Below are positions 1-6,381 of a stretch of 8,339 nt of DNA, piece after piece (within the stretch, counting starts at the first letter, position 1; each line of letters starts with the position of its first letter). A program made the translations under genes and the position numbers. Source of the DNA: Actinomycetes bacterium (GTDB lineage Bacteria; Actinomycetota; Actinomycetes; Actinomycetales; Microbacteriaceae); the NCBI GenBank assembly GCA_023390155.1, contig JAEWDJ010000142.1:1-8339 (forward strand), given 5' to 3'. The notes beneath the pieces were generated by a model that saw only the letters and a program-made list of their open reading frames with translations, was not told where the DNA came from and searched no databases.

Positions 1-4
1 GGGC

Positions 5-20
5 GGGGCGGAACCGCCCC
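5..20. terminator. GC-rich hairpin downstream of the RidA-family gene
   Basis: GGGGCGG and CCGCCCC form a 7-bp perfect dyad around AA, effectively a 6-bp stem with a GAAC tetraloop. It begins 16 bp beyond the minus-strand RidA stop codon, where a terminator for that gene would be expected. Neither strand has a T-run after the stem, so it is at best a U-tract-less terminator, possibly shared with a convergent gene outside the window. Confidence 0.35.
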
Positions 21-36
21 TTCGCTGTTCCGTGCG

Positions 37-507
37 CTATTCGAACGCGACCACGATCTCCACCTCGACCGGCGAGTCGAGCGGAAGCACCGCGACGCCG
101 ACCGCCGAGCGCGCGTGCACGCCGGCGTCGCCGAAGATCTCACCCAGCACCTCCGAGGCGCCGTTGATGACGCCTGGCTGGCCGGTGAACGCGGGGTCGG
201 AGGCGACGAACCCCACGACCTTCACGACGCGGGTCACCCGGTCGAGTGAGCCGAGCACGCTCTTGACCGCCGCGAGCGCGTTGAGGGCGCTGGTGCGCGC
301 GTAGTCCTTGGCTTCGGCGGCCGGCACGAGCCCGTGCCCCTCGCCGACCTTGCCCGTCGCCGGGAGCGACCCGGCGACCATCGGGAGCTGGCCGGACGTG
401 TAGACCAGGCCGCCGTCGATCACCGCCGGGGTGTAGGCGGCGACGGGCGGGACGACCTCCGGGAGGTCGATCCCGAGCTCGGCGAGACGGGCCTCGATCG
501 CGGCCAT
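37..507 (-). CDS. RidA-family protein (YjgF/YER057c/UK114 fold)
   Basis: This encodes a cytosolic 156-residue protein of the RidA/YjgF/UK114 family. Archetypal members form trimers and hydrolyse reactive enamine/imine intermediates released by PLP enzymes; this member's substrate is unknown. Visible family features are the early strand with V-Y-T-S-G-Q-L at about residues 35-41, the helix N-A-L-A-A-V-K-S-V-L at about 76-85, A-R-S at 132-134, whose Arg133 matches the carboxylate-binding arginine of E. coli RidA, and the terminal V-E-V-E strand at 147-150. It is longer than the roughly 128-residue archetype because of an N-terminal helix and extra loop, so it probably belongs to another Rid subfamily. 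The ATG overlaps the stop of the upstream DUF4177-like gene by one base (TGATG), which implies translational coupling. An open frame continues far upstream of this ATG but crosses two other genes, so the ATG at 507 is chosen. Confidence 0.9.
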   Translation of the reverse strand: MAAIEARLAELGIDLPEVVPPVAAYTPAVIDGGLVYTSGQLPMVAGSLPATGKVGEGHGLVPAAEAKDYARTSALNALAAVKSVLGSLDRVTRVVKVVGFVASDPAFTGQPGVINGASEVLGEIFGDAGVHARSAVGVAVLPLDSPVEVEIVVAFE

Positions 508-674
508 CAGGCGTCCGCCCCGTCCGGCACCTGGCGCTTGAGGTAGGCCACGAGTCCACCCTCCGGACCGGTCACCACCTGCACCAGTTCCCAGCCCTCC
601 GAGCCCCAGTTGTTGAGGATGGCGGCGGTGTTGTGGATCATCAGGGGCGTCGTGAGGTATTCCCAGCGCGGCAT
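507..674 (-). CDS. DUF4177-like small protein, 55 aa
   Basis: This is a small cytosolic protein without signal peptide or membrane segment. The pattern W-E-Y at residues 4-6, I-L-N-N-W-G at 18-23, G-W-E-L-V-Q-V-V at 26-33 and a final A-Y-L-K-R strand at about 41-45 is typical of the DUF4177 family of short beta-rich proteins, whose function is unknown. The start at 674 is chosen over an in-frame ATG at 713 because a clean AAGGAG lies four bases before it and the family motif begins at once; the 13 extra residues would also take up most of the divergent promoter region. It is the first gene of a two-gene unit with the RidA-family gene and is divergent from the PBP gene. The family call is confident, the role is not. 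Confidence 0.8.
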   Translation of the reverse strand: MPRWEYLTTPLMIHNTAAILNNWGSEGWELVQVVTGPEGGLVAYLKRQVPDGADA

Positions 675-678
675 CGTG

Positions 679-684
679 CTCCTT
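679..684 (-). promoter_or_regulatory. Ribosome binding site of the DUF4177-like gene
   Basis: AAGGAG on the minus strand, four bases before the ATG at 674-672. It decides the start of this gene against the upstream in-frame ATG at 713. Confidence 0.65.
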
Positions 685-714
685 GCATTCGGGGCGTTTA
701 TCAGGTTGATCACC

Positions 715-720
715 TACTCT
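715..720 (+). promoter_or_regulatory. Candidate leaderless -10 element of the PBP gene
   Basis: TACTCT fits the actinobacterial TAnnnT -10 pattern and ends six bases before the ATG at 727, so transcription would begin at or next to the A of the start codon. No Shine-Dalgarno sequence precedes that ATG, which agrees with a leaderless mRNA. No convincing -35 hexamer is seen at 16-18 bp upstream, so this is a positional inference. Confidence 0.4.
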
Positions 721-726
721 GATCTT

Positions 727-3279
727 ATGTCTGCGAAAAAACCACGGGCTAGAGGTGTGCTCGGTGCAGTCGGCGCTTTCGTCGGCATGAGCGCCGTTGC
801 GGGCCTCTTGGTCACTGCCGCCGTCACGCCGGCGATCGCCGTGACCGGCATGGCCGCCAACAACGGGATCGGCGTCTTCGAGGGCCTCCCCGAGTATCTC
901 GAGATCGGTACGCTCGCCCAGCCGACCACGATCTACGCCAAGAACGCGGACGGATCCGACCGGGCACTCGCGACGTTCTACTCGCAGAACCGACTCCCCG
1001 TCGCCTTCGGGCAGATCTCGCAGGCGACCAAGGATGCGGCCATCGCCGGTGAGGACCCGCGCTTCTACAGCCACGGCGGCGTCGACATCCAGGGCACCAT
1101 GCGCGGCGTCCTCTCCACGGTCTCCGGCGGCGGCGTCCAGGGCGGCTCCTCGATCACGCAGCAGTACGTGAAGAACGTGCTGCTGCAGAAGTGCGAGGCC
1201 ATGCCCGTCAAGACGGACGAGCAGAAGAAGGCCTACCAGACCTGTGTCGACGACTCGACCGGCGTGACTCCGGACCGCAAGGTCAAGGAGATGAAGTACG
1301 CAATCGGGCTCGAGAAGAAGTACACCAAGGACGAGATCCTCGTCGGATACCTCAACATCGCGGGCTTCGGCGGTTCGGTCTACGGCATCGAGGCCGCGGC
1401 GCGGTACTACTACAACACGACCGCCGCAGCGCTCACGCCCGCCCAGGCCGCGAGCCTCCTCGCGATCGTCAACGAGCCGACCTCGCTCAAGATCGACAAC
1501 CCGGACTCCGAGTCGAACGGCGCAGCCAACGGCTACGCCAAGAACAAGGAGCGCCGCGACTACATCCTGCAGAAGATGTACCAGTACAAGAAGCTCACCA
1601 AGGCGCAGTACGACGAGGCCGTCGCGACGCCAGTTCAGCCGGCCATCACGCCGTCGGTGCGCGGCTGCCAGACGGCGGCCGGCGCGGCGTACTTCTGCGA
1701 CTACGTGCAGAAGATCATCCTGAACGACCCGACTTTCGGCAAGGACGAGGACACCCGCACGGCGAACTTCAACCGCGGCGGCTACAAGATCTACACGAGC
1801 CTCGACCTGGACCTCCAGAAGGTCGCGGAGGACACGATCAACTCCTACGTCCCGCAGACGTACAAGGTCGACATCGGCGGTGTGCTCGTCGGCGTCCAGC
1901 CCGGCACCGGCCGTGTGCTCTACATGGCGCAGAACAAGCAGTACTCGCAGGACCCGGATGTCATCGCATCCGGTGCCCAGTTCAGCTCCATCAACTACGC
2001 GACAGACTACGACTTCGGCGGCTCCGGAGGCTTCCAGGTCGGATCGACCTACAAGGTGTTCACCCTGGCCGAGTGGCTCAAGCAGGGTCACTCGCTCAAC
2101 GAAACCGTGAACGCCAACATCCGCACCTACACGAAGTTCAAGAACTCATGCACCGGTGACTGGAGCGGCACGTACAAGCCGCTCAACGACTCCGGCGGCG
2201 AGGAGGGGCAGCGCAGCGCGCAGAACGCCACCACGAACTCCATCAACACCGCCTTCGTCGCGATGGCCGCGCAGCTCGATCTGTGCGACATCAAGAAGGA
2301 TGCGGAGGCGTTCGGCGTGCACACGGCAACCAACGTCGAGCTCAACTCCGACCCCGCCTCCGTGCTCGGCACGAACAACATCGCGCCGCTCACGATGGCG
2401 ACCGCCTTCGCCGGCATCGCGAACAACGGCCTGACCTGCTCGCCGATCGCGATCGACAAGATCACGGACGGCTCCGGCAAGGAGGTCACCCCGCCCGCCA
2501 CCAAGTGCGTGCAGTCGGTGGACCCGACCGTCGCGAACACCATGGCCAAGGCCCTGCAGGGACCGATCCAGAACGGTACCGCCGCAGGGATGAACACCAC
2601 CGGCAAGGACATGCTGGGCAAGACCGGTACGACCGACGGCAACGAGCAGCTCTGGCTCGTCGCCGCCACGACGAAGGTCGCGGGCGCCTACTGGGTCGGC
2701 AACATCACCGGCCACCAGGACATGCGACGGATCTATCCGACGCACGGGACGACACCGGCCATCGCGCGTACCGCCGTCCAGCGGACCATGATGGCCGCGG
2801 CCGTGGGCAAATACGGCGGCGATGACTTCCCCGCTGCTCCCGACAAGCTCGTCCGCGGCGTCCAGGTGACCGTGCCGGATCTCGCCGGCAAGTCTCCGGA
2901 TGAAGCGAAGAACATCCTGAAGGGCCTCGGCCTCGAAAGTGCGGACGGCGGGCCGCAGGACTCGATCCAGCCCGCGGGCACCGTCTCGGCCACCGACCCC
3001 GCCGCGGGCGGCTCGGTGGGCAAGGGCGCGGTCGTGACGATCTTCACGAGCAACGGGTCGCTCGCCGCCGTCCCGAACGTCGTCGGTCAGAAGGCGTCCG
3101 ATGCGCAGAAGGCGCTCACGGCGGCCGGCTTCAGCGTGAAGATCTCGGGCAGCGGTGGACCGGATGCCGTCGTGCAGACGCAGGATCCGGCGGCCAACAC
3201 GCCGGCGAAGCAGGGCACGCAGATCACGCTGACCGTCGCGGCGGCGAACACGCCGACACCGAAGCCGGGCGACGGCTAG
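727..3279 (+). CDS. ponA2: Class A penicillin-binding protein with two PASTA domains (PonA2 type)
   Basis: This is a bifunctional peptidoglycan synthase of 850 residues: it polymerises lipid II and cross-links stem peptides on the outer face of the membrane. A short basic tail (K4, K5, R7, R9) precedes a membrane segment at about 11-34. The GT51 domain at about 65-290 has catalytic Glu109 in G-E-D-P-R-F, S-S-I-T-Q-Q at 141-146 and R-K-V-K-E at 184-188. The transpeptidase domain at about 385-695 has S440-T-Y-K443, S505-I-N507 and K632-T-G-T635, all intact. Two PASTA domains (about 712-775 and 780-838) and a Pro/Thr-rich tail end the protein; PASTA domains are linked to muropeptide or beta-lactam binding. 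Eight cysteines, all predicted extracytoplasmic, are spaced as four local pairs. The start at 727 gives a normal N-terminus; the longer frame would run into the divergent gene. The symbol rests on domain layout and on the metallophosphoesterase that follows, as in mycobacterial ponA2. Mycobacterial PonA2 has, as I recall, one PASTA domain. Confidence 0.95.
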   Translation: MSAKKPRARGVLGAVGAFVGMSAVAGLLVTAAVTPAIAVTGMAANNGIGVFEGLPEYLEIGTLAQPTTIYAKNADGSDRALATFYSQNRLPVAFGQISQATKDAAIAGEDPRFYSHGGVDIQGTMRGVLSTVSGGGVQGGSSITQQYVKNVLLQKCEAMPVKTDEQKKAYQTCVDDSTGVTPDRKVKEMKYAIGLEKKYTKDEILVGYLNIAGFGGSVYGIEAAARYYYNTTAAALTPAQAASLLAIVNEPTSLKIDNPDSESNGAANGYAKNKERRDYILQKMYQYKKLTKAQYDEAVATPVQPAITPSVRGCQTAAGAAYFCDYVQKIILNDPTFGKDEDTRTANFNRGGYKIYTSLDLDLQKVAEDTINSYVPQTYKVDIGGVLVGVQPGTGRVLYMAQNKQYSQDPDVIASGAQFSSINYATDYDFGGSGGFQVGSTYKVFTLAEWLKQGHSLNETVNANIRTYTKFKNSCTGDWSGTYKPLNDSGGEEGQRSAQNATTNSINTAFVAMAAQLDLCDIKKDAEAFGVHTATNVELNSDPASVLGTNNIAPLTMATAFAGIANNGLTCSPIAIDKITDGSGKEVTPPATKCVQSVDPTVANTMAKALQGPIQNGTAAGMNTTGKDMLGKTGTTDGNEQLWLVAATTKVAGAYWVGNITGHQDMRRIYPTHGTTPAIARTAVQRTMMAAAVGKYGGDDFPAAPDKLVRGVQVTVPDLAGKSPDEAKNILKGLGLESADGGPQDSIQPAGTVSATDPAAGGSVGKGAVVTIFTSNGSLAAVPNVVGQKASDAQKALTAAGFSVKISGSGGPDAVVQTQDPAANTPAKQGTQITLTVAAANTPTPKPGDG

Positions 3280-4259
3280 TGGGACGCGGTTCCGCGCTCC
3301 GTCCACTGGGCACCGCGCTCGCGGTGCTCGGCGCGGCGGGAGCGGCCGCGTTCGCGTACGGGTCGCTCGTCGAGCGGCGCGCGTACACGCTGCGGGAGGT
3401 CTCGGTGCCGGTGCTCCCGGCCGGCTCGGAGCCCATCCGGGTCCTGCACCTGTCGGACCTGCACATGGCGCCGTGGCAGCGGGACAAGCAGGAGTGGGTG
3501 CGCGGCCTGGCCGCACTCGAGCCGGACCTCGTGGTCGACACCGGCGACAACCTCAGCCATGAGAACGGCTTGGAGGGCATCCGCGCTGCGCTCGACGCGT
3601 TCCGCGGCACCCCCGGCGTCTTCGTGCACGGCTCGAACGACTACTTCGGGCCCCAGCTGAAGAACCCGCTCAAGTACTTCACCGGCCCGTCGAAGAAGAA
3701 CGGCTCGACCGCCCCGCGGCTCGACACGGCGTCGTTGACGGCGTACCTCCGCGACCTGGGCTGGCTCGACCTGAACAACGCCGCCGGCGCGCTGGACATC
3801 CGCGGCACGCACCTGGAACTCTTCGGTGTGAACGACCCGCACGTCCGCTTCGACCGCGTGGAGGCCATCCCGGGCGCGCTCGACGAGCTGCGCGAGGACG
3901 ACCCGTACAGCGACGACGCGACCTGGCCGGACGATGCCCCCGCTCCGGCGCGCCCCACGGTGACGCTCGGCGTCGTGCACGCGCCCTACCGCCGCGTGCT
4001 CGACGCGTTCGTGACCTACGGCGCCGCCATGATCTTCGCCGGGCACACGCACGGCGGCCAGGTCTGCGTCCCGGGGTACGGGGCACTCGTCACGAACTGC
4101 GACATCCCCCGCAAGCAGGTGAAGGGCCTGAGCGTCTGGCGGCACGCGTTCCGCTCCGCGTTCCTCAACGTCTCCGCGGGGCTCGGCACCTCGATCTACG
4201 CGCCGGTGCGGTTCGCCTGCCGGCCGGAGGCGACGCTGGTCACATTGACCGCCGCGTGA
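3279..4259 (+). CDS. Membrane-anchored calcineurin-like metallophosphoesterase
   Basis: This 326-residue protein carries a dimetal calcineurin-like phosphoesterase fold. Metal-ligand motifs appear in order: D60-L-H62, G-D90-N, N120-D121, H234 and G-H256-T-H258. A hydrophobic N-terminal segment at about 11-29 suggests an uncleaved membrane anchor, with the catalytic domain probably outside the cell as in YkuE/YaeI-type enzymes. Substrate unknown; a cell-envelope phosphoester is a reasonable inference from its partnership with the PBP. The usual G-N-H-D motif reads G-S-N-D here (118-121), which I believe is common in this actinobacterial subfamily. The GTG start shares its first base with the last base of the PBP stop (TAGTG) and has no clear ribosome site, so translation is probably coupled to the PBP. 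An Asp/Pro-rich insertion lies at about 205-226. Confidence 0.9.
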   Translation: MGRGSALRPLGTALAVLGAAGAAAFAYGSLVERRAYTLREVSVPVLPAGSEPIRVLHLSDLHMAPWQRDKQEWVRGLAALEPDLVVDTGDNLSHENGLEGIRAALDAFRGTPGVFVHGSNDYFGPQLKNPLKYFTGPSKKNGSTAPRLDTASLTAYLRDLGWLDLNNAAGALDIRGTHLELFGVNDPHVRFDRVEAIPGALDELREDDPYSDDATWPDDAPAPARPTVTLGVVHAPYRRVLDAFVTYGAAMIFAGHTHGGQVCVPGYGALVTNCDIPRKQVKGLSVWRHAFRSAFLNVSAGLGTSIYAPVRFACRPEATLVTLTAA

Positions 4260-4294
4260 GCGCCGAGTGGTCACGAGCACCCCTCCGGCTCGTG

Positions 4295-4300
4295 TATCCT
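4295..4300 (+). promoter_or_regulatory. Candidate -10 element of tRNA-Pro
   Basis: TATCCT, preceded by TG, lies 21 bases before the mature tRNA 5' end, a suitable distance for a short leader. A TGGTCA at 4268-4273 resembles a -35 box but the 21-bp spacing is long, so the -35 is uncertain. Confidence 0.4.
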
Positions 4301-4321
4301 AGATGAGGCCTTCAGGGCCAT

Positions 4322-4395
<74 letters not shown>

Positions 4396-4409
4396 CTGAG
4401 ATGTAAAGA

Positions 4410-4455
4410 GAGAAGGACCCCGGTTCGCCCAGCGAACCGGGGTCCTTCTCTTTTT
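4410..4455 (+). terminator. Strong intrinsic terminator of tRNA-Pro
   Basis: An 18-bp perfect stem (4410-4427 with 4433-4450) closes a five-base loop, CCCAG, and is followed at once by TTTTTGTTT. It begins 14 bases after the tRNA. The stem also insulates the convergent minus-strand gene, although the U-tract suits only plus-strand transcripts. Confidence 0.93.
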
Positions 4456-4498
4456 GTTTCCGTTCGCTGTTGTCTTCCCGGGCCCCCGCCGCGAGGGG

Positions 4499-4542
4499 CC
4501 CCAAGCGCCGCCAAACGCGAAGCGTGCCGGCGGCGTTTGGGG
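4499..4542. repeat. 14-bp inverted repeat with nested inner hairpin
   Basis: Left arm 4499-4512 (CCCCAAGCGCCGCC) pairs with right arm 4529-4542 (GGCGGCGTTTGGGG) with one G-T wobble. Inside the 16-base loop ACGC (4515-4518) pairs with GCGT (4522-4525) around GAA, giving a stacked two-stem structure. No T-run follows on either strand, so it is not a standard intrinsic terminator. Confidence 0.6.
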
Positions 4543-4549
4543 TAGCGGT

Positions 4550-4561
4550 GGGGTGCACCCC
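4550..4561. repeat. 12-bp perfect palindrome
   Basis: GGGGTGCACCCC is its own reverse complement. It lies just after the nested hairpin and 66 bp past the end of the minus-strand FMN reductase gene. It could be a protein-binding dyad or part of the surrounding structured element. Confidence 0.45.
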
Positions 4562-4627
4562 GACACGCGACGCGCCTGAAGACCGGGGCACTACGCCCCT
4601 CCTCCACTCGAGCCTGCGACGACCTCC

Positions 4628-5221
4628 CTAGAACGCGTCCGGCCGCGCGAAATCCGCCGCCGCGTACCGCGACTCCGGGTCGATGTGGGCTCGCACGAGC
4701 GGGATGGTCCGGTTCACCGCGGTGTCGATGCGGCCGCGGAGGTCCTCGGAGCTGATCGCGTAGTCCGTGAAGTCGCTCTCGCTGGCGTAGATGCCGAGCG
4801 GGAGGGTGAGGGACTGGAAGAAGCCGAACAGGGGACGCATCTGGTGCTCGACGAGGAGGGCGTGCCGGTCGCTGCCGCCGGTTGCCGTGAGGACGATCGG
4901 CTTGTCGACGAGGGCGTACTGGCCGATGTGGTCGAAGAAGAGCTTGAAGAGGCCGGTGTAGGTGGCGCGGTAGGCGGGCGAGCCGACGACGATGACGTCG
5001 GCGGCCTCCACGGCCTCCAGCGCCTCGATGACCTGCGGGCCGAGGTGGGAGCGGAACGGGCCGGCGCCGAGATCGCCGAGGAGGGGCGCGAGCTCGATGG
5101 TGCGGTGGGTGCCGCCGATCGCGTCGGCGTACGAGCGGGCGACCTCGTCCACGAGGACCGTGGTCCGGGACGGGTGGGTCGGGCTGCCGCTCACTCCGAC
5201 AACCGTGGGGACGTGTGCCAT
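4628..5221 (-). CDS. NAD(P)H-dependent FMN reductase, MsuE/SsuE-like
   Basis: This 197-residue flavodoxin-fold reductase reduces FMN with NAD(P)H and most likely supplies reduced flavin to the monooxygenase encoded just upstream. Visible motifs are the flavin-phosphate loop G-V-S-G-S-P at 9-14 followed by P-S-R-T (17-20), G-S-P-A-Y-R at 80-85 with T-G-L-F-K at 89-93, and T-G-G-S-D-R-H at 114-120, resembling the MsuE branch of FMN reductases. The ATG at 5221 is preferred because AAAGGCGG lies seven bases upstream and the first beta strand follows directly. An ATG at 5314 overlaps the monooxygenase stop as ATGA, but it has no ribosome site, adds 31 Arg/Gly-rich residues unlike the family and reads through a hairpin. 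The gene ends the minus-strand unit. A weak TAGCGT (5268-5263) could give an internal promoter. Whether alkanesulfonate is a substrate of the pair cannot be told. Confidence 0.9.
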   Translation of the reverse strand: MAHVPTVVGVSGSPTHPSRTTVLVDEVARSYADAIGGTHRTIELAPLLGDLGAGPFRSHLGPQVIEALEAVEAADVIVVGSPAYRATYTGLFKLFFDHIGQYALVDKPIVLTATGGSDRHALLVEHQMRPLFGFFQSLTLPLGIYASESDFTDYAISSEDLRGRIDTAVNRTIPLVRAHIDPESRYAAADFARPDAF

Positions 5222-5274
5222 GCGGGGACCGCCTTTTGTCTCTTCGGGCCGGGAACGCCCCCACGCTACTCGGC

Positions 5275-5303
5275 TGACGCGCGCGCCTCGCCCGCGCGCG
5301 TCA
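5275..5303 (-). other. 11-bp perfect intercistronic hairpin
   Basis: TGACGCGCGCG (5275-5285) and CGCGCGCGTCA (5293-5303) form a perfect 11-bp stem around a seven-base loop. On the minus strand it begins seven bases after the monooxygenase stop and ends 53 bases before the reductase start. No U-tract follows, so partial termination, mRNA processing or 3'-end stabilisation of the monooxygenase message are all possible. Confidence 0.7.
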
Positions 5304-5310
5304 TGCTCCG

Positions 5311-6327
5311 TCATGGAGCGGGGTACAGCTCCGACACGATCTCGAGCGAGCGGATCCGGCCCTCGATGGTGGCGGCGCCGGAGGAGATCATCAGCTCGTC
5401 GGCCTCCGTCGAGGCGAGGAGGGCGTCCAGCCGAGTCCGCACCTGGTCGGGGGTACCGATGGCCTGGCGGGCGTTGCGCGCGGCGATGAACTCCTCCTCC
5501 AGGGGGCTGTAGTCGTAGGAGAGGGCCTCCTCCACGCTGACCGGCTGGGGCTTCTGCCCTTGGCGCATGCGCAGGAACGAGAGCTGGCCTGGGAGGGAGA
5601 GCGCGCGGACGGTCTCGGGGTCGTCGTCGGAGACGACGTTGACCGCGATCATCGTGTGGGGCGCGTCGAGCACGTCGCTGGGCTCGAACTTGGAACGGTA
5701 GAGGTCGAGCGCGGCTTCGGTGTTCTCGCCGGCGAAGTGATGGGCGAAGGCGAACGGCAGGCCCAGGGCGGCGGCGACCTGGGCGCTGAAGCCGCTGGAG
5801 CCGAGCAGCCAGACCTGCGGCGCGTCGCCGAGGCCGGGCACGGCCGTGATCGAGTGCAGGGGGTTGGCGTCGCTCATCCCGCCGTAGAAGAAGCCGAACA
5901 GGTCGAGCAGCTGCTGGGGGAAGTCGTCGACCCCGAGCCCCTGCTCGCTCCGGCGGAGCGCCATCGCCGTGGCCCCGTCGGTGCCGGGCGCCCGCCCGAT
6001 GCCGAGGTCGATGCGGTCGCCATAGAGGGCCCGCAGGGTGCCGAACTGCTCCGCGACCACGAGCGGTGCGTGGTTGGGGAGCATCACCCCGCCGGACCCG
6101 ACACGGATGCGCTCGGTGGCGGCCGCGACGCCGGCGATCAGCACGGCCGGTGCGCTGGAGGCGATGGCGGGCATCCCATGGTGCTCGGCCACCCAGAACC
6201 GCTCGTAGCCGAGGCGTTCGGCCGCCTGTGCGAGGCGGACGGTGCCGCCCACCGCGTCGGCGTTGGTGCCGCCGGCGGGCCGGCTGGCGAGGTCGAGGAC
6301 GGAGAGGGGGATGCTGCGCTTGCTCAC
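5311..6327 (-). CDS. LLM-class flavin-dependent monooxygenase (luciferase-like, group 1)
   Basis: This 338-residue cytosolic protein has the bacterial-luciferase TIM-barrel fold. Enzymes of this class use reduced FMN and oxygen to hydroxylate or cleave a substrate; the substrate here is unknown. Features that place it in the group 1 subfamily are the opening I-P-L-S-V-L-D-L-A (6-14), W-V-A-E-H-H-G-M (45-52), V-G-S-G-G-V-M-L-P-N-H (76-86), G-I-G-R-A-P-G-T-D (109-117) and W-L-L-G-S-S (173-178). Length and both ends fit the family. The start is GTG at 6327, with no convincing ribosome site before it. The FMN reductase gene follows 89 bases downstream, matching the usual two-component arrangement of monooxygenase plus flavin reductase. 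A 9-bp hairpin separates it from the surface-protein gene upstream, so its own promoter is likely but I cannot identify one. Confidence 0.9.
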   Translation of the reverse strand: MSKRSIPLSVLDLASRPAGGTNADAVGGTVRLAQAAERLGYERFWVAEHHGMPAIASSAPAVLIAGVAAATERIRVGSGGVMLPNHAPLVVAEQFGTLRALYGDRIDLGIGRAPGTDGATAMALRRSEQGLGVDDFPQQLLDLFGFFYGGMSDANPLHSITAVPGLGDAPQVWLLGSSGFSAQVAAALGLPFAFAHHFAGENTEAALDLYRSKFEPSDVLDAPHTMIAVNVVSDDDPETVRALSLPGQLSFLRMRQGQKPQPVSVEEALSYDYSPLEEEFIAARNARQAIGTPDQVRTRLDALLASTEADELMISSGAATIEGRIRSLEIVSELYPAP

Positions 6328-6344
6328 ACAGGAGCCAACCGGGC

Positions 6345-6373
6345 GGCGCCGGGTGTCATTCCATCCCGGCGCC
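6345..6373 (-). terminator. Candidate terminator hairpin after the surface-protein gene
   Basis: GGCGCCGGG (6345-6353) and CCCGGCGCC (6365-6373) make a 9-bp perfect stem with an 11-base loop. It begins nine bases after the stop of the minus-strand sortase-substrate gene. No U-tract follows, so it is either a weak GC-rich terminator or a transcript-processing structure between two units. Confidence 0.5.
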
Positions 6374-6381
6374 CCCGTTGC

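Larger units (their letters stand above)
4456..4627. other. Non-coding interval rich in GC dyads
   Basis: I see no gene in these 172 bases between the tRNA terminator and the end of the FMN reductase gene. They hold a series of dyads: a 7-bp stem GGGCCCC/GGGGCCC (4480-4486 with 4495-4501), the 14-bp hairpin at 4499-4542 whose left arm overlaps it by three bases, a 12-bp palindrome at 4550-4561 and a small stem GGGGC/GCCCC at 4585-4599. The first two cannot form together. Possible roles are a 3' end for the minus-strand operon, a dispersed repeat or a structured RNA; the sequence does not decide. Confidence 0.6.

Noticed and set aside
703..715. AGGT-TGATCA-CCT as an operator between the divergent genes
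   Set aside because: The two arms share only a short core once centred correctly, so the symmetry is too weak to separate from chance.
508..2091. Long in-frame upstream extension of the RidA-family frame
   Set aside because: It runs through the DUF4177-like gene and antisense to the PBP, with Arg/Asp/Val-rich sequence typical of shadow frames in GC-rich DNA; the RidA fold begins at the ATG at 507.
3630..3644. G-S-N-D in place of G-N-H-D in the phosphoesterase as a possible inactivating change
   Set aside because: All other metal ligands are present, and I recall G-S-N-D as usual in this actinobacterial subfamily.
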